The translations under genes were made by a program, and so were the position numbers. A DNA stretch of 64,000 nucleotides from Ignelater luminosus. Lineage: Eukaryota; Arthropoda; Insecta; Coleoptera; Elateridae. The notes beneath the pieces are model-generated. The model made no database searches. It saw only the letters and a list, made by a program, of their open reading frames with translations, and was not told the origin of the DNA. The stretch spans positions 18,267 through 82,266 of the forward strand of contig VTPC01001768.1 in assembly GCA_011009095.1 (NCBI GenBank). Direction: 5' to 3'. Numbering within the stretch: the stretch's first letter is position 1; the number at the start of each line of letters is the position of its first letter. This document shows, piece after piece, positions 45,640-59,600 of the stretch.

Positions 45640-48600
45640 TATTTCATCTCAAATTAAAAAGTTGCCATTTTTGGTGAAATAGGAAGTCCAGTAAAGGAGG
45701 AAACGAAAGGATTTGATAGCTAACTTTGACGTGATCATTTTTTGTAATAAGCATTTTTTGTCTTGATCTCTTCAAATAACAGATTTCTGCTTGGCTTACC
45801 TTATCTAACATAATACTCTGTATGCAGGATGAGTTACTTGATCCTGAATTGCTTCATAACTTCGTTATTTATAAAGCAAAAACAAAGATTCGAAAGCAGT
45901 TGCTTTTGGCATTAAATGCCCTATCAAATAATTTTTTTCCCTTATATACAGGATGTTGCACGTATTTAGAGTATTTATGCAATTTGGTTTTCATGGTTTG
46001 CTATGCCCAAATGCATTGTTTGCAACTTGTTTTTGTAAAACCAGATACTATTTACTGTGTTGATTACATTAGTATGATCTGTCTTTGCAACTACTGACTG
46101 GATCTTTTAATGGAACGCCTTGTAACAAACAAATGCTGCCTGTTAACCATAGTCCTTAATGCAAAATCAACAAAATGAAATTTTCTCATTTTTTTAGAAC
46201 AAAACGATAGAGCGTCTATTGCAAAAAGCAGCTGTCTTTGAATTTTTGTCCTATCTTTATAAATAATCAAATTATCGAAGAATTCATTTTAAGTGGGACA
46301 CCATTCAGTATTTTGGAAGAAAAATTTATCATTTTTGTGGATCGAGCATGTCTTTATATTTATACCGTTGTGGCATTCAGGTCTTGCAACTAACATAAGA
46401 ATCTTAATACTCAACAATTTATTTTTTTTCAATGTCAATCTAGCCTAAAATTTTTGAATACTCTCGTAAATGATTTGTTGATTGCATGTTACTCACGTAT
46501 GTTTTTCTCTACTATACAAAACTCAGTTTCAAGGCTAACAAAACTTATCTGTTAGAAATATCCGAAAGAACTTTTATTATATTGAAAGTTCGCATTTGGC
46601 AAACGTCAGATAATCTCAAAATGGAAAATTTATAAAAGTTTTCCCTGGAGAAGAAAAAAATGTGGGCTTTCATTATTTTTTAGGTTGTATTGTTTGTGCC
46701 TTTGTTTTCTCTTATTGCCTTACCAGTTTTATTTATAGCGGTTTTCTTTGTAGCGTTAGCTGTACGTGTAAACAATAACATTAGTTTCTCACTCGTTTTC
46801 ATTCCCATAAATTTTCAGATCTTAACGATTTTCACTAATCTTTCATTAGTTCCTCAGCAGATAAGTATAAAGATAATTTATTAAAGATAAAAGTTGTTGG
46901 AAAATACAGGAAAAATTGCAAGATTTATAACCGGTTTTCAAGAAGTTCCTCGAAATGTTTGTAAAAGAGAATGGAGAGTATGCCCATTAGTTAATTCAAA
47001 CAAAAGGGAGTTAAATTAGAATTTATATGTCATTTTTCATTTGCTATATAAATACTGATGTTTTGTAATTATCACATTGTAAATCTTTGTTTACTTTTTA
47101 AAATTTATCTTAACAAAAAATCACAACTTCAACAAACATTACTGTTATTTTGTTTGTTCTTTGTTATTTCCGTTTTAAATCCTATTGTTGTAACAACCTT
47201 TTAATTGAATTGTAATTTTCTTTTGTATGCTATTTTTAATCACTTTGATTGTGTAATGAAAAGCACGTTTTATTAATTTGCAAATATACCAGGATTATTC
47301 TAGTGGTTACTATCAGATCCCCAGTATATTTCAAAATTCGCTTTGATGTTAAAACAACATCGATAAAACTTCGTTTTAGCGTTTCAATTAGAAACTTTCA
47401 TGCATTTTAATATGAATAATAATATCGATAAAAATAATTAAAGTTGCCAGTTCCATATTCATTAAAACCTTGCTTAAGAAAAAATAATGAAATATTGACC
47501 ATTCCCCCATAAAGTAAATTTGATTTCGTGAGTTGAAACTGAAATCTAGCGAGTTGAATTGATGTCTTGAAATGTAAAAAAATTCCTTTTCGTACAGGAT
47601 GTTTCTAAAAATACCTATCAAAAATCTTGAAGCGGATTACCCACTAAAACAAAGTTCCAAGAACATAGGTCTATTCCGAGATACAGTATGTCGAAGATTC
47701 ATCAAAAAATTGCTAAAACAAATATTTAGTGTTATAAAATCAAGCTAACACAAAAATCAAGCTGACACACAATAGGATGAAACAAAATATTTTTTTCGAC
47801 GCTTGTATCAAGAGTTGCGGTGTTTGATAGTTTTTGGCGTCAGATTTTTGATAAGGGCCTAGAAAAAGTAGCGTATGCATGTGAAAAGAGCAAATTCATG
47901 CGCATTTGTGCATAATGTTGCTCTTTTGACACTTGTTGCATAATATACTATTATAATCATCAACTTGAACACTTTTCTGTACCTTGTACAATAAAGTAGG
48001 AATTTAGCACTAATCTGTTACACTAAATCTAACTAATTACATTGTATATGTTGAACACCTATTTTTGTACCTGCCTTTTGAATTGAACAGAAACGTTCAG
48101 TAAGAGAGTAAAAGGATTAGTAAGTGCCATAACAACTTCATCAACTGTTCTTTGCTCTAGACTGTGATTTAAATTGGTATCGTTCGGATTTCTCCGATGC
48201 CTAGTTTGGAAGATCAGGATCCACTATAAAATATTTTACCAAGTATAATAAAATAAGTTTTGGGAAAGTTGGAAAATATTAAATTTTTGATGCACTTTCG
48301 TCACCTGGTATCTTGGAATCGAAGCGTTTTTGAATCCATGTTTCTAGGAACTATTCTTCTTGTTTTGACGTAAGAAATACGGCCAATAATCGTAACATAT
48401 ATTTTTTAAATACCCTTTCGTTAAAGTGAAGTCTTGAATGAGAAACAGAAATCTTTGGTACAGTTATGGTTACGATATCATAGTCAATCAATGATATGAA
48501 GGTAGATTTCAGTTGTTCCGAGTTAAAGGAACTTAGAAGACACTGAGATTACGTCTAAGTTTGGTCGCTTTAGAACAATGCCATTTATATAAGTTTCGTT

Positions 48601-49660
48601 GTCTCAAGAGATCCTCGTTCATACTAAGACCAAACCATCACTATTTTCCACTTAAGGAAGAAGAAGAAGAACTCGAAATATACTATTTCAGAAAAAGCAT
48701 CTTCTAAAACAAGAACGTTACTCTTTTAGATGTGATAAATTACATAAATGCAACCGGCCAAAAACTAGAAAACGACACAGTGAAATGGCGTCAACTAACT
48801 GCAGTGGAAGGATTGATTCGGATCTGAATTTAAAACAAGGATTTTTCTATTTTAACCTAACTGTAGATCAAGAGAATGCAATACAATTACTAGTAAACCA
48901 GCATCTATTAATGTATTTAAAATTATTTGCAAGCTTGGTCTGCATAGTTCAGGTTCAGTTTCGTTTTAGGACCTACATTTAATAAACCTTGTAGCAAGTC
49001 GTTCTATAAAGAAACAAATACACAAAACACAAAATCAACTTAATTTACGAAACATTTGCACTAGAACAGATAATGTCACCATAATTTAAGAATTCTCTAT
49101 ATCGTAGGTATTTTTCAATACACCCAATTCGTTATCTATTTCTCCATTGCGAAATAAATTTTGTTATTTTACTGTTTGGGGTGTTCATCTGGTCATTTAC
49201 TAATCATTGACTATTAATTAATGATATTGTCTCATTGTTGGAAGTAGTTGAGGCTTCAGTTGCACCGATGAATGTACATTCTGATGTATTTCACACGTAT
49301 ATTGATTGTATGTATTTTGTGTCTGAAGCAATTTTACGTAAATTGTCGAAATAAATTTAAAAACAAAACTTGTTTAGAGCTTCATTTCTGAATCTTGTTC
49401 AGAAGTCGCTGCCTTAGAGCTAACTGATAAGGTAAATATTCCTTGTGACTTTTTCATTACGAATCTTGAGATTACGAGTGGAGCTTCAAAGGAGAACGTT
49501 ACTGGGTTGAGATGGAAGTTGTTAGGTTTCATTTTCTTTTAAGAAACTATTTAGCTGTTGGTTAGAAAGACACTATGATTTCTTTGATTTCTTTGATGCA
49601 GGCCAGTTTAAAATAAATTCCTTGTAATAAAAGAACTGCAATGCGAATTCAACGACCGCT
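45640..49660. other. No supportable gene; scattered element termini
   Basis: Single ACAGGATGTT-type termini at about 45946 and 47597 hint at decayed elements. A short tandem duplication of AAATCAAGCTRACAC is at about 47738-47770. Frames here show no domains. Confidence 0.35.
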
Positions 49661-49672
49661 CTGAAACTCATA

Positions 49673-50916
49673 TACGGGGTGAGTTTTTTCCGATGTTTAG
49701 TATGGGGATCTCGGAAACTAGCGGAGATAGAGAGACAATTAAAGAAAGAAAGAATTGCAGGTTTACGAGCTCAATTTAATGAGCCTTTTGTTTTTTGGAA
49801 AAAAAGCATGGCTAACTAGATATCTCACAAAAATAATTGTTTTGTTATTTCGCCTGGTGCCTATGGCTCTGTTATTATTCACTTTAGAAACAATGGGTAA
49901 AGAAATAAGTTGTCGGTAGTTATGTGCTTAATAATACAGTCTAACATAATTTCTTATTTAAGCTATAATTTTTGAGTTATGACACAAACTTATGTTTTTT
50001 CTAATGGAAACCATAGTCGGCCATGACTTTATGAAAAAGGCCCTTTTTCCACGATTCTAACGATATACCACTTGACGTAATTATTTTTATAAATAAATAA
50101 ATCATGGTCTTTTTTCTCTTATCATTTTCGAATTGTTCAAGTAGTACGCTATGAAAACGATAGATGCGCATCGCGTTTAATAATAAAATTCAAGTTATTA
50201 AAATTTTTCTTTTAATTTCGAAATTATAAACATAATTATTCTGTTGGAGCTACAATTTAAAAAAAAATAATTTCTGAGAAACTAATAAACAGAGAATGAC
50301 AAACGATAAATTAAGAAACAATAAAAGAAATTAGGATATAAATAAAGTAGTACCAAAAGTGAGTAAAGTATTTAAGATAAAGATGTTCTAAAGGTCCACC
50401 ATTTTATTTATTAAACGCGATGCGCATCTATCGTTTTCATAGCGCACTACTTGAACAATTCGAAAATGAAAAGAGAAAAAAGACCATGATTTATTTATTT
50501 ATAAAAATAACTATGTCAAGTGGTATATCGTTAGAATCGTTGAAAAAAGGCTTTTTTCATAAAGGCATGGCCGACTATGGTTTCCATTAGAGAAAACACA
50601 AGTTTGTGTCATAACTCAGAAATTATAGCTTAAATGAAAAAATCGGTTAGACTATTATTCAGCACATAATAACCTACAACTTTTTTCTTTTACTTATTTT
50701 TTCTAAAGTCAATAATAACAGAGCCATAGGCACCGAACAAAATAACAAAAAATTATTTTTGCTTGATATCTAGTTAGCCATGCATTTTTTTCAAAAAACA
50801 AAAAGCTCATTAAATCGAGCTCGTAAAACTACAATTCTTTTCCCATTTAATGATCTCTCTATCTACGCTAGTTTCCGAGATCTCCATACTAAACATCGGA
50901 AAAAACTCACCCTGTA
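49673..50916. mobile_element. 1.24-kb fold-back element with arms of about 520 bp
   Basis: The left arm (49673-50191) and right arm (50400-50916) are near-continuous inverted copies, from the termini TACGGGGTGAGTTTTTTCCG / CGGAAAAAACTCACCCTGTA to an inner GATGCGCATCTATCGTTTTC. The spacer is about 208 bp. The phrases ATCTCGGAAACT, CTAACTAGATATCTC and CTAATGGAAACCATAGTC resemble element C, so it is probably a relative. No open frame with a domain. Confidence 0.75.
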
Positions 50917-50929
50917 TTTGAAAGCAAAT

Positions 50930-53900
50930 ATTGCAAGCTTATTCGGACTGCCACGTTTTCAACAGTGGGATTGATTTTGTGTTACAAGCTCCCTTAAAAT
51001 CGAAAAATTTGTAGATGATTCAAAGTAGTACACTTATATTATCAAGGTATCAATTATTTCAGAAATTGTTTAATCACAAGATGTCCTCCAATTATGAGAA
51101 TTTCCCTTACAGCAGTAGTGTGGCTAGTGTAGGTAGCGGTGGTCAACAAAGATGCTTCAACTTGGACTATAATATTTTGTAAAAGAATAAGATGTTGAAA
51201 AAATTTACTTTACCAAGGTTTCAAAAAAAGCGTTCTGGTTAATTCATCCTTAAGGTCCATTTGCGACTCATGCCCAGAAAACGCTGAATTAGAGCTAGCT
51301 AATGGTTACGTTACAAATTTTAACAAAGAGTGTTACACTTGAAGTTTTCTCGTAGAATGCATTGGTTTTGAGTAAAATAGAATTTTCCAAAACTTTCAAA
51401 CATCCAAACCAATTCAAACTTATTTTCAAGTGTTTGGTTTTTGAGGAACGACACATTTTAGAACAGGAGTTTATGGAAGTGACTACTGACTAGCCTACTA
51501 GCCTTAATTTCCACTTGGGAATCCCCTGCGCACATGAATAGTGCATACTGCATACTTCTGTTAATTTCAGAGACGCAGTGTATAAATGAAGAAAACTTTT
51601 CAATTGGACTATGAGATCACTTTATTTAGCAGTGTTTCCACCGAGTTGGCAATCTTGAAAAGGTAAGTATCTTGGAAGTTGGGAAATTTACCCCAGAGGA
51701 AACCTTAAAGATTTCAACGGATGTAAATCAAACTATCTTGGATTCTGGTACGATTTTGACGATTACGATATTGTAGTCTGTGGAAAGTCCGTTTATACCA
51801 AAAAAAGACAAAAGTAGACAGTTTTCGATTATTTAGTATCTGTGTTGATGCAATTCAAAAAAAATCCGCGGTATCTATTTTCCAGTATTCCACAGGTTTC
51901 TTTATTTCGTCAGAAGAGCATGTTGAAAATTGTTCATTATTAGATCTCGTCTGTTTAGTGCTTTGTTTTTAGTATTTTATTCCAGCCAACAAATACTGAC
52001 TTGATTCTTATTAATTCTCCTCATTTATTATCTTTTATTATGACCGTATTGTTTGTTCACTTGTTATTTTGCTATTATAAGTTTTTATCTGCTAGATTTT
52101 TAAGAAATAGAATACACGTAATGATGTTTGCGTTTTAACCATAGATTTAGAAATATACACGTCCTTGGAGTATTTGTAAAAATTGCTTTTTCAAGATAAG
52201 CGTCACCACGTAGCACTTTAATCAAAATAATGTAAGAAAAACATCAATGATGTTTTAAATTATCTTAATAAATATCTCACCAAAAAAAAAACACGACACA
52301 ATTAGAATTCATATTGAATAGTCTAATAGGGCGCTTTCAAATGAGAATATTGAATTTTCTTGTACGTATCACTTGTAATAAGTTTCTTTCTATTGTCGGA
52401 ATTTTTAAATAAATTATGGAAGCCTTTTATTTGTACATTTCGGGTCTAATCATTTTCCATTATCTAAATCGTTATTCAAGAAAACATACCATTAAAGCAA
52501 ACTAAATTTAGGATATATCAGAAAAAAAATCCATGGAAACAACGAGTTGATTTCATTTTCCACTCGGCTTCTTTCTTTTGTATGGCAATCAAAAGCCAAA
52601 TTTATTGATTACGGGCAGATTTAACCGTTATCTTTCCAATATGCATGCATACACATCAATTGAAAAACAAACACGTACCCAGGCATGGCAGTAAAAAATA
52701 TATGGTCGCTAAAAATAACTTCTTTATCTATAGTAAGTTAATGTTTAGTGTAAATAATTATTTTTAATTATCCGTTTCTATCTATACCATATTATAATAT
52801 TGAAGTTCAATAGTCTATACGCGATAAATTGGTTTCCAATTATTAATTACTAGAAATTGTTTGTCCTTTCTAAGTTAGTATACAAGTTTTATTTCGGTCG
52901 TTTCAGGGAAATCGAGCCGATATTTTCTCGTCCTAGGCTTTTCGGCTCTCCTTCCGTATTGATTCACTTTTACGGTATTATATTTTATTATTGGTTACGG
53001 GATGTCCGTTCGTATTTCACGTGCTCGAATCTTTTGAAAAACAAAATTCTAAATAAATCTTTCACTAGCGCAAAAAAGAGTGAAAAAACATTTCACAGGC
53101 TTTAAAAGCACCGTTCGAATTACAGCTCGTACTTTTATTAGGAAAATCACTGTTTTTACTACTCGAATTACTTTAGAAAGGAAAACATGGCAATCATTAA
53201 CCTAAATTGGGATGTTTTTGTAGTAGGGTGTTTCAAAGTAGTAATAGAGGTATAAGATATAGAGCAAGGACAAGAGAGAAAAACAAGGAAACTCGGGAAG
53301 GACTGGACTGAAAAGTATAAAGAAATTGCTGGAAATCTCACGGGTTGCACGCAAATAATGGTGGCGGTTGCAATTAAAGAATGTTGAAGTACACAAAATA
53401 CATTGTTTGCATTGTTATAACCGGAAATAAAAGGAAAAAACACCGCAGTAATAAATAATATGAATTTACAGAGTTTGTCACTTTTGTGAGGCTTCGAAAC
53501 TGAAAGGGGGTGTACAAGCATGGCATGAACGAGTATGTAAAAGTAATTAAGTGGTACGCAGGGTTGTCGAGGGGCTCAGAAAATTACGAGGGAATTGCGT
53601 AGGGAGTCTTAATCTTTCTAACAAGGATCTAAGTATGGGGTTTATGTAACGAATGTTGCTGAAACGTGTTAAGACTGAAGCAAATTCCCTTTACATATGG
53701 TGAAAACTGAAAATAATTGATAAATATTCACACACTTGTTAATATTTTAGAAATTTTAGATGATTTGAACGATGAAAATTGTAAAAATATCTATTTTTAC
53801 CTTAATATCCATTGAATACAATCGATAATTATAATTCCTAAAAAACTCGAAGTTGACCTTGTCGTTAAGTATTATCTGGTGAATTACGAATAATATTTAT

Positions 53901-54980
53901 TCACTATAGAATGTTATGGTTATCGATTTGTTTATTCCACATATAATTAATTATAAAAAGTAGAAATATTTGTAATTGTCTTTACAGTATTTAAATTACC
54001 GTTCTCCACGCATTTTAACAGCTTTCGAGGTCAAGGAGATGATTTACTTGGAGCCTAGCTGGGTGTAACTAACTGCTTCCCTTGTTTAAAGTTACTGTGG
54101 ATTTATTTTCAGGAAGATTAATTGGATTTGTTAACTCTTTAATCGATGTTAAGTTTTGCCACTCCATTCAATTTCAGGCTAGAGAAGTAGAAGGGTTACT
54201 ACAAATCAAATGTTATGTTTCATCTGAGATCTCTCCCTCAAAGATCACAAGAGGTGAATTGCACTTTTGAAAACCCTAATAAGACAGATAATTCTTCTCA
54301 AACTTACAAAAATTTCTTTTTGCAAATAACTCGAATTTTTGCCCACAAACGTTTTTTCCTGGGCTTGCTTTGTAGAGATCTTAATAATTGTATTGATTCT
54401 TTTCTATTTTTGCCTCTGGCATAACTAGACCTCCGCGACCCCCTCGATCAAAACATGTCGTAAATAAACAAATTAGATGTAGTAAATACAGTCATACTTA
54501 ATATATTATCCATTTTTCGTAAGGGGTGCTCATAAACCTTGCAGGGAAGCGCATTGGTACTTAATTACGCCACTGGTTTTTTCGTATTGAATTATATTAA
54601 GAGATCAATAGAAGTTTGAATTCATTTAATACAAACTGAAGCTATTGCTCTTAATTATGCCCTTTTTTGTAGAACTAGCAACAAATCGAGTAGACTTCAA
54701 TTAAGTATAATTGCTAACCAGCAATCGCAATAGTTTCCAAACAAACAGTCTCGTGTCAAAACATTGAAGGCACCTCCAAGATATCCTTGAAAAGCCATAA
54801 AGACATTCTAAGATTTTCTAAGTTTATGTTTTTGATTTATTTTGGAGTTACAAAATATCAGACCTTTAAGGCTATTACATTTTTAGCTTCCGAAATTGCA
54901 TGATTATTCCTACCCAATTCGAAATTTCTTGATTCATGAACTGAATTGATAAAAGAGTTCGCCTTGTCCAGAATATCCGT
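50930..54980. other. No supportable gene
   Basis: Chance-length frames only. A 33-codon frame near 51081 (MSSNYENFPYSSS...) and nearby pieces read like protein but cannot be joined into a gene or assigned to a family. Confidence 0.35.
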
Positions 54981-54989
54981 TTTCTTGTT

Positions 54990-56512
54990 ACCATAGACCA
55001 ACCAATAGCACAATCACAGAAGCAAAAAGCAGCTGAATGCAATCTTCAAATAATGTGACCGCGCAAGTTTAGCTGTTTTTCATAAGATTGCATTTGCAAA
55101 GCATGAAAAAAGAAGATATTATTTAAAAAAAAATTAAAGACTATCCTCTATCCGCAAAAACTGTTCGAGACAGTTAAGATGGGAAAGAATGTGACAGCTG
55201 AACAGATGAATAATATAAAAAGCGGCATCTGTATTTTCTTTGGCATGTGACGAATCGTGTGACGTGAAGGACATCGCACAAGTTAGTCTTCTGGGACGGT
55301 ATGTTTCCGATTATTGGCTTTGCTACCACTTAAAGAACAAATTCGAGGTGAAGATATCTCTGCAGCAATTTTGGGATTTGTGACTGTTACGGAGATTGAC
55401 ATCAATAAATAGGTATCTATTGCTACAGACGGAGCACCCAGTATGACGGGTAACCCCAAAGGTTGTGTTACCCTCTTCAAACAAAATGTGGAACGCGATG
55501 TTTTTACGTTTCATTGTATTATTCATCAAGCAGCGCTATGCACGCAGACATTTCCCACCGAAGTTGTAAAGATGATGGATTTGGTAATAAAAATAGTCAA
55601 CCTAAAAATGGCAAAGGGACTTAATCATTGACAGTTTTGTGCTCTTCTCGAAGAAGTGAACAGTCAATATTTCAACTTTCTTTTGCACAATGAACTTCGT
55701 GGTTATCCATGCTTTGAATATATTAAGACCTTTTTAAATCAAAATGGACACGAATATCCAGAGTTAAGTGACGAAGAATGGTTACAGAAAAACATTTAAA
55801 CTACCTCAATCAGAAGCTATAAGGTAGAGGTAACACTGCAAATACACTTCTAGAAACCTTCTTTACCTTCGAAAAACAACTACTATTGTTTGTGGAAGAC
55901 TTCAAGAGTGTAAATCTGTATCATTTCGAAACTTTAAGAAAACATCTGGAAACTGGAAATGTCATCGACAGTAAGTTTGATTCGTTTACTGATCGTTTCA
56001 AAGATTTCAAAGATGAAAAGTCCTCTCTTTCGTTCTTGACAAAACCACTTGTGGCGGACGTCATTTGAATAATTTTTTTGCCATTTCCAACAGTTAACAG
56101 AGCTCAGTTTGAACTACACTTAATAGACTTAAAAAGCAAAGATTTGTGCCCTTCAAAATATACGCTTTTACAAGTGGAACTAGAAAACCTGGAAAGAGCA
56201 AAAGCGACGTTAACCATGAATCATAAATGAACTGAACTGTCAAAAGGAGAGACAATTAATTTTCAAAACATGGAATAGCCTTTCGGATTATTATCATCAA
56301 CTCAAAATACCTAGCATTTGGAATTTTGACAATTTTTGGGTTTACTTATTTTTTTTTGAGCAGACATTCTCTAACATGAATGCTATCAAAAGCAAATAAG
56401 AAGTCAGCTTAATGATGTAAGCCTCGAAACTTGTCTAAAATTCAAGACTTCCAACTACTTACCGAACATGAAACAACTCTGTACGGAAACGCAGTGTCAA
56501 AAGTCCCATTAA
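54990..56512 (+). pseudogene. hAT-superfamily transposase relic (GTF2IRD2/ZBED5-like group)
   Basis: Pieces in shifting plus frames keep the family order. FSLACDESCDVKDIAQ at about 55237 holds the first catalytic Asp region. IATDGAPSMTGNPKG at about 55420 holds the second Asp. FHCIIHQAALC and DLVIKIVNLKMAKGLNH follow, then an in-frame TGA at 55629, and then CALLEEVNSQYFNFLLHNEL. YPELSDEEWL comes at about 55760. A C-terminal piece EQTFSNMNAIKSK changes frame to SQLNDVSLETCLKFKTSNY and reaches a stop at 56510-56512. The BED finger is not seen. Numerous stops make it inactive. Confidence 0.75.
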
Positions 56513-56699
56513 TTCGTTTTTCTTTATTTACTTGAAGTTTTTTTTTGTATTTATTTCTGTATTAAATATATATTTACCCATATTGCGTTAAAATATTGTG
56601 TCTCAAACTCCCTTCTCTATCCACTGCGGCTCTTTGTAAGTCTTGGATTAGACAATGGCTCCAACCCCTGCCATAGACACTACCTCTTTCGTTTGATGT

Positions 56700-59600
56700 A
56701 CTAAAAGGTGGTTTGATGATTTATAAATCGTTTTTAACATTACGTAGCGAATCTTAAAATAATTGTTGGTAGAAGATTCCATGGTTCTCAGGACAACTTG
56801 TTTATCAAATGTATAGATAGTTCGAGTAGTACCTACCTATAATTGATTTATAAATTCTGTTTGAAAGATAGTTATTATTAAACCTCCGCTTTTTTTCTCT
56901 CTTATCGTCGCGATTCCATATGAATCATAAGGCAGATGGGTATTTAGGTACTACATGATTCTAGGTAGCAGTGTAGCCATTTTTCCATAGTGTGAAAACG
57001 ATTTTAAATCACTTCTAAGAGAGAAAAAGGCTACAAGACAAGCAATAGGCTTGTATCGAACCAGCTCAGATTTTATTGTAATGGTATTGCAATTCTTATG
57101 TTTTACTCAGAATGTACCAACAAGGACTATAGTGAAATGAGCTTTTTTAAAAATACTTGATATTTAAGACGACTTATAGTTAAGATACGACGCGCAAAGA
57201 TACATTTCAAGCTTTTTCTCTTTGAGGAAGCAAGCAAGCTAAGTGAATTACAAGATGACCTTGAGGCTGTTTTTTGCATCAGGCGTGAATAATCTTGAAA
57301 CTTTGCTGTATAATAATAGAACAAGATCTTCAAGTCTCTTCGTGAATTCGAAGCACCATAGAAGAGAATATAAGAACCCCATGAATTGAGATAGTAGAAC
57401 ATCTACTTATCTATCTAATTTGTTCAATTTCTTGACCCATCAGAGGGTGCTTGTGGGACAGGACAAAAGTCTGTACTTGCGCAATAAGATAGCAATTGAT
57501 TATGAGAGATAGCAAAACATCATACAACTTTGTGTTGGTTTGATTGTTAAAAGAAATGGATTTATCTTCCTGATCTATCTAAAATAAGTTGGCCGATGTC
57601 ATGCCGTTCCGCTGCTTTACACATCGAGTCAAAAAATAGCACTATCAGACGCTGCTTGTATATCTAAAAATAACCAAGAGTATTTATTTTAAATGCATCA
57701 CTTTCTCTGTTAAAGCGTTCTGTCTATTGATTTAATTATTTGCTCGAGAATCATGTTATCTCGTCTATCAGAATTATTATTTTTTTATAAACTTGCGAAG
57801 TAGTTTCTCTAGTACCTATAATGAAAAAGTCGAAAACTCCTAACAATAATGAAAAAATATATGGCCTGTCTCAAGTATGGGTAAGTTCTTATTGTTCTTT
57901 GATTGGTTTTTTACTTCCAATACGTTGGTACAATCGATATATTATGAACTATGCGATATTTGATGACGCACTAGGGAAATTTTTTAATTACTTTTTGTAC
58001 CTATAATACCAGTTGTTGAAGCATTTAGAATTCATGCATTTTTCCATAAGTTCAAGAAATGGATTTACTATGCGCGAAATTCACCTCTACCAGACATTTA
58101 CCACAGGGTTTCCAGCTGAGTCTCTCAACAACATATGCATTTGAATCTTGACCACTTTACATTTGTCAATGGACTTATGAATTACAAATTAATGTCTCAG
58201 CGAGTTCACTTTTGTCTTATTTCCTAAGACGCTAGAAATAAGTATCGGTATGTTTTGTCGTATTCCGTGTGCGTCTCCACATTTCTTTAGGAATAGGATT
58301 TATATTTCCGTATTCTCCACACATCCAGATTTTTTATCTTAGCAACTCTAGGTAGAAATACGTTAAAAGTTAACCATTTTCGAGTTCTCTTGAGTGGGTA
58401 CAGTCCTAACAGGAATCCAATCATTTTCGTTTTGTTTTTGAAGAAATGCTTGTTCCAAAAAGTTATATTTAAATAAAAATCAATAACTTAAAACCTACAA
58501 AAACAATTTTATGAATTGTAAAAAATTGTCTAGATGGAGAAATACCTAACAACTGCTGACTTACAATGTGGTACTATTTTATTTGAAAGCAGTTTGTTGA
58601 ATTTTTATAAGGTTTATTTAAATGAAAAGCCAAAAAGAGACTGGTAAAGGGACGTGCAATAATTTCTAATATAACAAACGGTTATTGAGGTGCGTCCTTG
58701 CAAAAAAAAGAAATGGTTGATAAAAGCTTTTTGCAAATTAAAATCGTCATAATTAATTAGAAATTTTCTAATACGTGCTCTTCAAAGCGAAGTGAAAAAC
58801 ATCTTGGTAATATTCTATGGAAACGCGGAGATCTTAACCGTATTAAATCACATTCTTAATAAATTTATCGTTTCATCTAGGAAAAGTTATATTGAACCAT
58901 AAAAAATTACGAAGTTTTCAGCCTACATCGAGAACATTTACTAAAAAACGCTCGAATGCTTGTTAAAATGAGATTATCCTTTAAAGGAGGGTCTACTATA
59001 AAGTGAACTTGAGTAAAATTTGGAAAAAGAAAAATAAAGAATTTTTACGCCGAAAGAGCTTTTATTTTCCTGGTCAATTATGCGATCATAATTCTTCCAA
59101 AAAAATCAACCTTCGTAAATTTTTCATGGTAAAACGCAATCTTAAAAATAAGCGTAGATGCAGGAAGTCATATTCATTCCAAAATTCCTCTCATTCTTTC
59201 AAGAAGCGTGTTCGTAAAATTGGATGATTTATAGAATATTAGAACAGGAAATTAGGATGCCTAATCATCCAAGGAATTCCATTCTCTCCTTCAGAACTTT
59301 GTTGTGTGATAACAATAATCCGTGGTTAGAAAACAAAGTTCTGAAATTGAAAGTGCGTCTCAACTGTTGAACGTTGAGAAATTATTGAAGATGTTCTCGC
59401 TTTCCTTTTTATTTCAAAATAAGAAAATGTTATGGGATGTGATAGATAGACAGAAATTTAGAAAAAGTGTTCCTCATATATTCAGAAAATATCCTGACAC
59501 CATTACCACAATAATGGGGTCGAAGAGAATCAATAAAATACGCATTTTAAGAAAAACTTCTTGAAAATTGAGGTCATGTGGTTAGGACACCAGAATAACG

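Noticed and set aside
57127..57402. 91-codon minus frame
   Set aside because: Rich in Leu/Ser/Tyr without a recognisable motif; flanks give no exon or element structure.
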